NCBI GenBank assembly: GCA_017380475.1
Contig: JAFODX010000223.1
Span: forward strand, 1 to 9,885
DNA length: 9,885 nt
Source of the DNA: Clostridia bacterium
GTDB taxonomy: Bacteria > Bacillota > Clostridia > UBA1381
Direction: 5' to 3'
In this document: in pieces, positions 6,601-9,885 of the stretch
Layout of the letters: each line of letters begins with the position of its first letter
Numbering within the stretch: the first letter of the stretch is position 1
Made by a program: the position numbers and the translations under genes
The notes under the pieces: generated by a model
Databases searched by the model: none
What the model was told of the DNA's origin: nothing
The model's input: only the letters and a program-made list of their open reading frames with translations

Positions 6601-6605
6601 GGAGG
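6601..6605 (+). promoter_or_regulatory. Ribosome binding site that decides the tex start
   Basis: GGAGG lies 9 nt before the ATG at 6615. It selects this start over an in-frame ATG at 6531, which has no such site and would add 28 residues that do not resemble Tex. Confidence 0.85.
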
Positions 6606-6614
6606 ATTTGTACA

Positions 6615-8777
6615 ATGGAAGAAAAAAACCAGAAACTTGTCGGAATTTTATGTGAAGAACTCAACATAAAACAGTGGCAGGCAGAAAATGTAATAGCTTT
6701 AATCGACGACGGAAACACAGTTCCTTTTATTGCCCGTTACCGAAAAGAAGCACACGGTGCGATGGACGATACAGAGCTTCGTGATTTCCACAAACGCCTG
6801 CTCGCACTGCGTTCGCTTGAAGAAAAACGTGAGGATATACTCCGTCTTATTGACGAGCAGGGTAAGCTCACAGACGAGTTACGTGAAGCTATAGAAAATG
6901 CAAAAACAGTTTCCGAGCTTGACGATATATACCGTCCGTACCGTCCCAAGAGAAAGACCCGTGCAAGTGTTGCAAAAGAAAAGGGACTTGAGCCTTTGGC
7001 TGTACTGATTATGGAGCAGAACAAGGACTTCGACCCTGAAGCAGAAGCTGAAAAATATGTTGACGAAGAAAAGGGTGTCGCTACTGCAGAAGATGCACTT
7101 CTGGGTGCAATGGATATAATTGCTGAAGATATAAGCGATAATGCAGAGTTCCGTAAAAAGCTCCGTCAGCTGACACACGACAATGGTTTTATCACAGCGA
7201 AAAACGCTAAGGACGAGGACAGTGTTTACAGTAACTACTACGAGTTCTCCCAGAAGATTGCAGGTCTTGCACCGCACAGAATCCTTGCAATCAACCGTGG
7301 CGAAAAAGAAGGCTTTTTATCAGTAAAAATAGAGGTTGACGAGGAACGTATGGTGGGATGGCTTATACGTAAAACCACTCCGAAAATCAGCGCTCCGTCA
7401 ACAAAATATGTTGAACTTGCCGCAGCAGATGCGTACAAACGCCTTATTGCCCCGTCACTTGCAACTGAACTCAGAAATTCCGCAACAGAGCTTGCAGAGG
7501 ACAGTTCAATAAAAGTGTTCGGCAAGAACCTCAACGGACTTTTGATGCAACCGCCTGTTAAGGGCAATACAGTTATGGGCTTTGACCCCGGTTACAGAAC
7601 CGGCTGTAAAGTTGCTGTTGTAAACGAAACGGGAAAAGTGCTTGATACAGGCGTTGTATACTGCACACTCCCCAACCACGACAAGGACAAGGCAAAGAAG
7701 ATTCTTACCGATATGCTTCTTCGCAACAATGTTGATATAGTATCTATCGGTAACGGTACCGCATCAAAAGAATCGGAAATTTTCATTTCAGAACTCATTA
7801 AAGGCATCGACCGCCGCATATACTATGTTATGACCAATGAGGCAGGCGCAAGTGTGTACAGTGCATCAGAGCTGGCTGCAGCAGAGTTCCCCGAATACGA
7901 TGTTGCGTTACGAAGTGCAGTTTCAATTGCACGCCGTTTACAGGACCCGCTTGCAGAGCTCGTGAAAATTGACCCAAAATCAATCGGCGTGGGACAGTAT
8001 CAGCACGATATGAACCCGACAAAACTTTCTACAGAGCTTACAGGTGTTGTTGAAGACTGCGTTAACAGTGTAGGTATTGACCTTAACACTGCATCGCCAT
8101 CGCTTTTAGGCTACATTTCGGGTGTAAATAAAACTGTTGCAAAGAATATCACCGTATACCGTGAGGAGAACGGCAAGTTCAAGAGCCGCAGCGAGCTTTT
8201 GAACGTGCCTAAGCTTGGCAAGAAAGCATATGAGCAGTGCGCAGGCTTTTTAAGAATCTCAGATGGTGACAATTTCCTTGACAATACATCCGTTCACCCT
8301 GAAAGCTACAAAGCCACAATGGCTCTTTTGAAAGTTCTTGGTTATGCCAAGGAAAATGTGGCACAGAACAAAGTATCAGACTTAAACGGACGCGCATCAG
8401 ATTATGGCAAGAAAAAGCTTGCCGAGGAGCTTGGCATTGGTGAGATAACACTCAATGATATAATCGACGCACTCTTAAAGCCGGGACGTGACCCGAGAGA
8501 GGAACTTCCGAAGCCGACACTTCGTGAAGATGTTCTGTCAATGGAGGACTTAAAGCCGGATATGATTCTCTCAGGCGTTGTCCGCAACGTTATTGACTTC
8601 GGTGCATTTATAGACATAGGCGTTCACCAGGACGGACTTGTTCACATTTCGCAGATTTGCGATAAGTATATCAAGCATCCGTCAGAGGTCTTGTCCGTAG
8701 GCGACCCTGTAGAAGTTAAAATTCTTGATGTTGATATGGCTAAAAAGCGTATATCACTGACAATGAAAAATATATAA
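6615..8777 (+). CDS. tex: Tex-family S1 RNA-binding transcription accessory protein
   Basis: Tex is a cytoplasmic nucleic-acid-binding protein related to eukaryotic Spt6, linked to transcription and stress or toxin gene expression in several bacteria; its exact role is unsettled. The 720-residue product has the full domain order. The helical N-terminal Tex domain carries VPFIARYRKE at 36-45 and DDIYRPYRPKRKTRASVAKEKG from 103. The YqgF/RNase H-like domain follows, with MGFDPGYRTGCK at 321-332, GNGTASKESE at 379-388 and NEAGASVYSASELAA at 408-422. Next come the strongly conserved ARRLQDPLAELVKIDPKSIG (439-458) and YQHDM, helix-hairpin-helix segments at about 480-545, and a C-terminal S1 domain at about 648-718 (GVVRNVIDFGAFIDIGVHQDGLVHIS from 654). 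Length and motifs are normal and nothing is broken. It lies 13 nt before lgt and is probably cotranscribed with it. Confidence 0.97.
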   Translation: MEEKNQKLVGILCEELNIKQWQAENVIALIDDGNTVPFIARYRKEAHGAMDDTELRDFHKRLLALRSLEEKREDILRLIDEQGKLTDELREAIENAKTVSELDDIYRPYRPKRKTRASVAKEKGLEPLAVLIMEQNKDFDPEAEAEKYVDEEKGVATAEDALLGAMDIIAEDISDNAEFRKKLRQLTHDNGFITAKNAKDEDSVYSNYYEFSQKIAGLAPHRILAINRGEKEGFLSVKIEVDEERMVGWLIRKTTPKISAPSTKYVELAAADAYKRLIAPSLATELRNSATELAEDSSIKVFGKNLNGLLMQPPVKGNTVMGFDPGYRTGCKVAVVNETGKVLDTGVVYCTLPNHDKDKAKKILTDMLLRNNVDIVSIGNGTASKESEIFISELIKGIDRRIYYVMTNEAGASVYSASELAAAEFPEYDVALRSAVSIARRLQDPLAELVKIDPKSIGVGQYQHDMNPTKLSTELTGVVEDCVNSVGIDLNTASPSLLGYISGVNKTVAKNITVYREENGKFKSRSELLNVPKLGKKAYEQCAGFLRISDGDNFLDNTSVHPESYKATMALLKVLGYAKENVAQNKVSDLNGRASDYGKKKLAEELGIGEITLNDIIDALLKPGRDPREELPKPTLREDVLSMEDLKPDMILSGVVRNVIDFGAFIDIGVHQDGLVHISQICDKYIKHPSEVLSVGDPVEVKILDVDMAKKRISLTMKNI

Positions 8778-8790
8778 AAGAGGGATAGCA

Positions 8791-9594
8791 ATGGCTAATA
8801 TTATAACATTCCCAAAGCTCGGCTTTTCGTTAAATCTTTCACCCGTAGCTTTTACTGTCGGCACAAAAGAGGTTTACTGGTATGCTCTTATAATCCTATT
8901 CGGATTTTTAATGGGTATATTCCTCGTTTCTTTTGACAGCGAAAAAAGAGGTCTTTCAAAAGATAATGTCCTTGACATCGCTCTCTGGGGAATGGTTTCG
9001 GGCGTAATCTGTGCACGTATATACTACGTACTGTTCTCACTTGACGAATTCCGCGGTGACTGGCTCGGCATTTTCCGTATCTGGGAGGGCGGCATAGCCA
9101 TATACGGTGCGATAATCGGTGCAGTACTTTCTACTTTTATATACTGCAAAAAGAAGAAACTCAATATTTTCAACACCTTTGATGTTTGCTGCGTTGGTCT
9201 GCTTTTAGGTCAGGCAATCGGCAGATGGGGTAATTTCACAAACTGCGAGGTGTTCGGAAGACCGACAGACTTTTTGCTCGGTATGTCAATTAACGGTAAC
9301 ACACCGGTACATCCGCTGTTCTTCTATGAATCAATGTGGAGTCTTGTCGGCGTTATACTGCTTTGTGTTCTGCGAAACAAAAAGAAAAAGAACGGTCAGA
9401 TTTTCTTCGGCTACATTCTGTGGTATTCCGCAGGCAGACTCGTTCTTGAAGGAATGAGGGATACAAGATACATTCTCTATGTAATCCCCGATACACTCGG
9501 CATTTCACAGCTCGTTGCCGCACTGTTAATCATATTATCAGTCGGAGGGCTTATATATGTAACAAAATCAGATAAAGAATGTTTTAAAGCATAA
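8791..9594 (+). CDS. lgt: Phosphatidylglycerol--prolipoprotein diacylglyceryl transferase
   Basis: Lgt is the integral membrane enzyme that transfers diacylglycerol from phosphatidylglycerol to the lipobox cysteine of prelipoproteins, the first step of lipoprotein maturation. The 267-residue protein has several hydrophobic segments (about 30-48, 66-82, 100-118, 131-146, 182-194, 204-216, 239-257). It carries the family signature GQAIGRWGNFTNCEVFG at 140-156, with R145, N148, E153 and G156 matching E. coli R143, N146, E151 and G154. HPLFFYES (174-181) and AGRLVLEGMR (214-223) follow; R216 and E220 match E. coli R239 and E243. The spot of E. coli H103 is a tyrosine here (Y105 in IWEGGIAIYG). 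The ATG has a GAGGG site close upstream. It follows tex by 13 nt and ends inside the terminator stem. Confidence 0.96.
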   Translation: MANIITFPKLGFSLNLSPVAFTVGTKEVYWYALIILFGFLMGIFLVSFDSEKRGLSKDNVLDIALWGMVSGVICARIYYVLFSLDEFRGDWLGIFRIWEGGIAIYGAIIGAVLSTFIYCKKKKLNIFNTFDVCCVGLLLGQAIGRWGNFTNCEVFGRPTDFLLGMSINGNTPVHPLFFYESMWSLVGVILLCVLRNKKKKNGQIFFGYILWYSAGRLVLEGMRDTRYILYVIPDTLGISQLVAALLIILSVGGLIYVTKSDKECFKA

Positions 9595-9636
9595 ATAGAA
9601 CTGCGGAAGCGTTGCTCCCGCAGTTCTATTTTGTTA
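9593..9636 (+). terminator. Rho-independent terminator of tex-lgt, overlapping the lgt stop codon
   Basis: A 14-bp perfect stem is formed by 9593-9606 (ending AGAACTGCGG) and 9618-9631 (beginning CCGCAGTTCT). Inside it are an extra AGC/GCT pairing and a GTT loop, and a T-rich run TTTTGTTATT follows. The first bases of the stem are the last bases of the lgt stop codon. On the minus strand the stem is followed by a weaker U-rich stretch, so it may also help end transcription of the converging gene. Confidence 0.92.
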
Positions 9637-9638
9637 TT

Positions 9639-9716
9639 CTAACCACCAAGGTTTGGAGATACGTTATTCACTGGAATTGTCACACTTTGAGTACTATTGC
9701 ATCTTTCAATACCCAT
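9639..9716 (-). other. Tiny 25-codon ORF, possibly a relic of a second stalk-domain end
   Basis: An ATG at 9716-9714 opens a 25-residue frame that ends with TAG at 9641-9639. It contains NSTQSVTIPVNN, which resembles the strand ending of the stalk domain just upstream (GSTQSVIITR), but in a different frame from it. No clear ribosome site precedes it. It could be a decayed duplicate of the domain end, or chance. I do not claim it is translated. Confidence 0.25.
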
Positions 9717-9720
9717 AAAT

Positions 9721-9885
9721 TTATCTTGTAATAATTACACTCTGTGTTGATCCATCCCAGTCAACTCGTGCACCGAGGCTCTCGGCAATCAGCCTTACCG
9801 GAGTATATGTCCTTTCATTTTCTATAAACGGAGCACAATCAAGTGCTTCATACTCACCATTTACAATGGCATACGGCAATCCGAT
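9721..9885 (-). CDS. Stalk-domain (copper amine oxidase N-terminal-like) protein, C-terminal 54 residues (runs off right edge)
   Basis: Reading leftward from the window edge, 54 residues precede a TAA at 9723-9721. The pattern is that of the copper amine oxidase N-terminal (stalk) domain common in secreted Firmicutes proteins: a short strand, then RTYTPVRLIAESLGARVDWD (residues 25-44 of the visible part) and the closing strand STQSVIITR. The family signature is 'xxyvPlRxlaealGaxVxWd', which this fits closely. Such domains are usually found at an end of surface or secreted proteins with varied functions and do not imply copper or oxidase activity. The rest of the protein, including any signal peptide or catalytic domain, lies outside the window, so its role cannot be named. 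It converges on lgt, with the lgt terminator between them. Confidence 0.85.
   Translation of the reverse strand: MGLPYAIVNGEYEALDCAPFIENERTYTPVRLIAESLGARVDWDGSTQSVIITR

Larger units (their letters stand above)
6178..6614. other. Divergent AT-rich intergenic region between mraZ and tex
   Basis: This 437-nt stretch contains no credible gene. It holds the leader of the dcw operon with its MraZ boxes, a minus-strand and a plus-strand sigma-A-type promoter with about 58 nt between their -35 hexamers, phased A-tracts in between, and the long AT-rich leader of tex. The sites are listed separately. The 6428-6600 part, apart from repeated TTTATGTTA motifs, shows nothing I recognise as a riboswitch or small RNA. 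Confidence 0.8.

Noticed and set aside
6531..6614. 28-residue upstream extension of tex
   Set aside because: No ribosome site at 6531 and AT-rich leader-like sequence; GGAGG at 6601-6605 points to the ATG at 6615.
1..9885. Mobile elements, CRISPR array, tRNA, rRNA or a defence system
   Set aside because: No transposase, regular long repeats, tRNA-like fold or unusual gene cassette was seen; the window is occupied by recognisable housekeeping genes.

Overview
This window looks like the chromosome of a Gram-positive, low-to-moderate-GC Firmicute, most likely an anaerobic Clostridia member of the Ruminococcaceae/Oscillospiraceae kind. The reasons are strong Shine-Dalgarno sites before nearly every gene, a PASTA-bearing class B penicillin-binding protein in the dcw cluster, a MurE with the meso-diaminopimelate (DNPR) signature, and a copper-amine-oxidase-type stalk-domain protein at the right edge. 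The assignment to family is an inference from protein style; a 16S or marker-gene search would settle it.

Left two thirds (1-6177, minus strand): the start of the division and cell wall (dcw) operon in canonical order, transcribed right to left: mraZ, rsmH (mraW), an ftsL-type gene, a class B PBP with two PASTA domains (spoVD/ftsI type), murE, and the first 128 codons of murF, which runs off the left edge. Spacings are short (about 10-65 nt). MraZ is the local repressor, RsmH methylates 16S rRNA, FtsL and the PBP act at the septum, and MurE and MurF make the UDP-MurNAc-pentapeptide that the PBP eventually crosslinks.

Middle (6178-6614): a 437-nt AT-rich divergent intergenic region. On the minus strand it holds a good sigma-A-type promoter for the dcw operon. 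Helically phased A-tracts lie just upstream of that promoter, and an array of TGGGAG MraZ boxes lies just downstream. On the plus strand it holds a second sigma-A-type promoter for tex and a long leader with a repeated TTTATGTTA motif.

Right third (6615-9885): tex (an S1-domain RNA-binding transcription accessory protein) and lgt (prolipoprotein diacylglyceryl transferase) form a tight two-gene plus-strand unit, closed by a strong intrinsic terminator that overlaps the lgt stop codon. Converging on it from the right edge is the C-terminal end of a stalk-domain protein on the minus strand, followed by a tiny ORF that may be a relic of the same kind of domain.

This is mostly a well-known housekeeping locus. 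I see no defence system, mobile element, CRISPR array, tRNA or rRNA. The points worth a second look are regulatory: two mutually exclusive hairpins that could control murF translation, the in-phase MraZ box array next to phased A-tracts, and the repeated motif in the tex leader. Two low-complexity insertions in the PBP are also notable.
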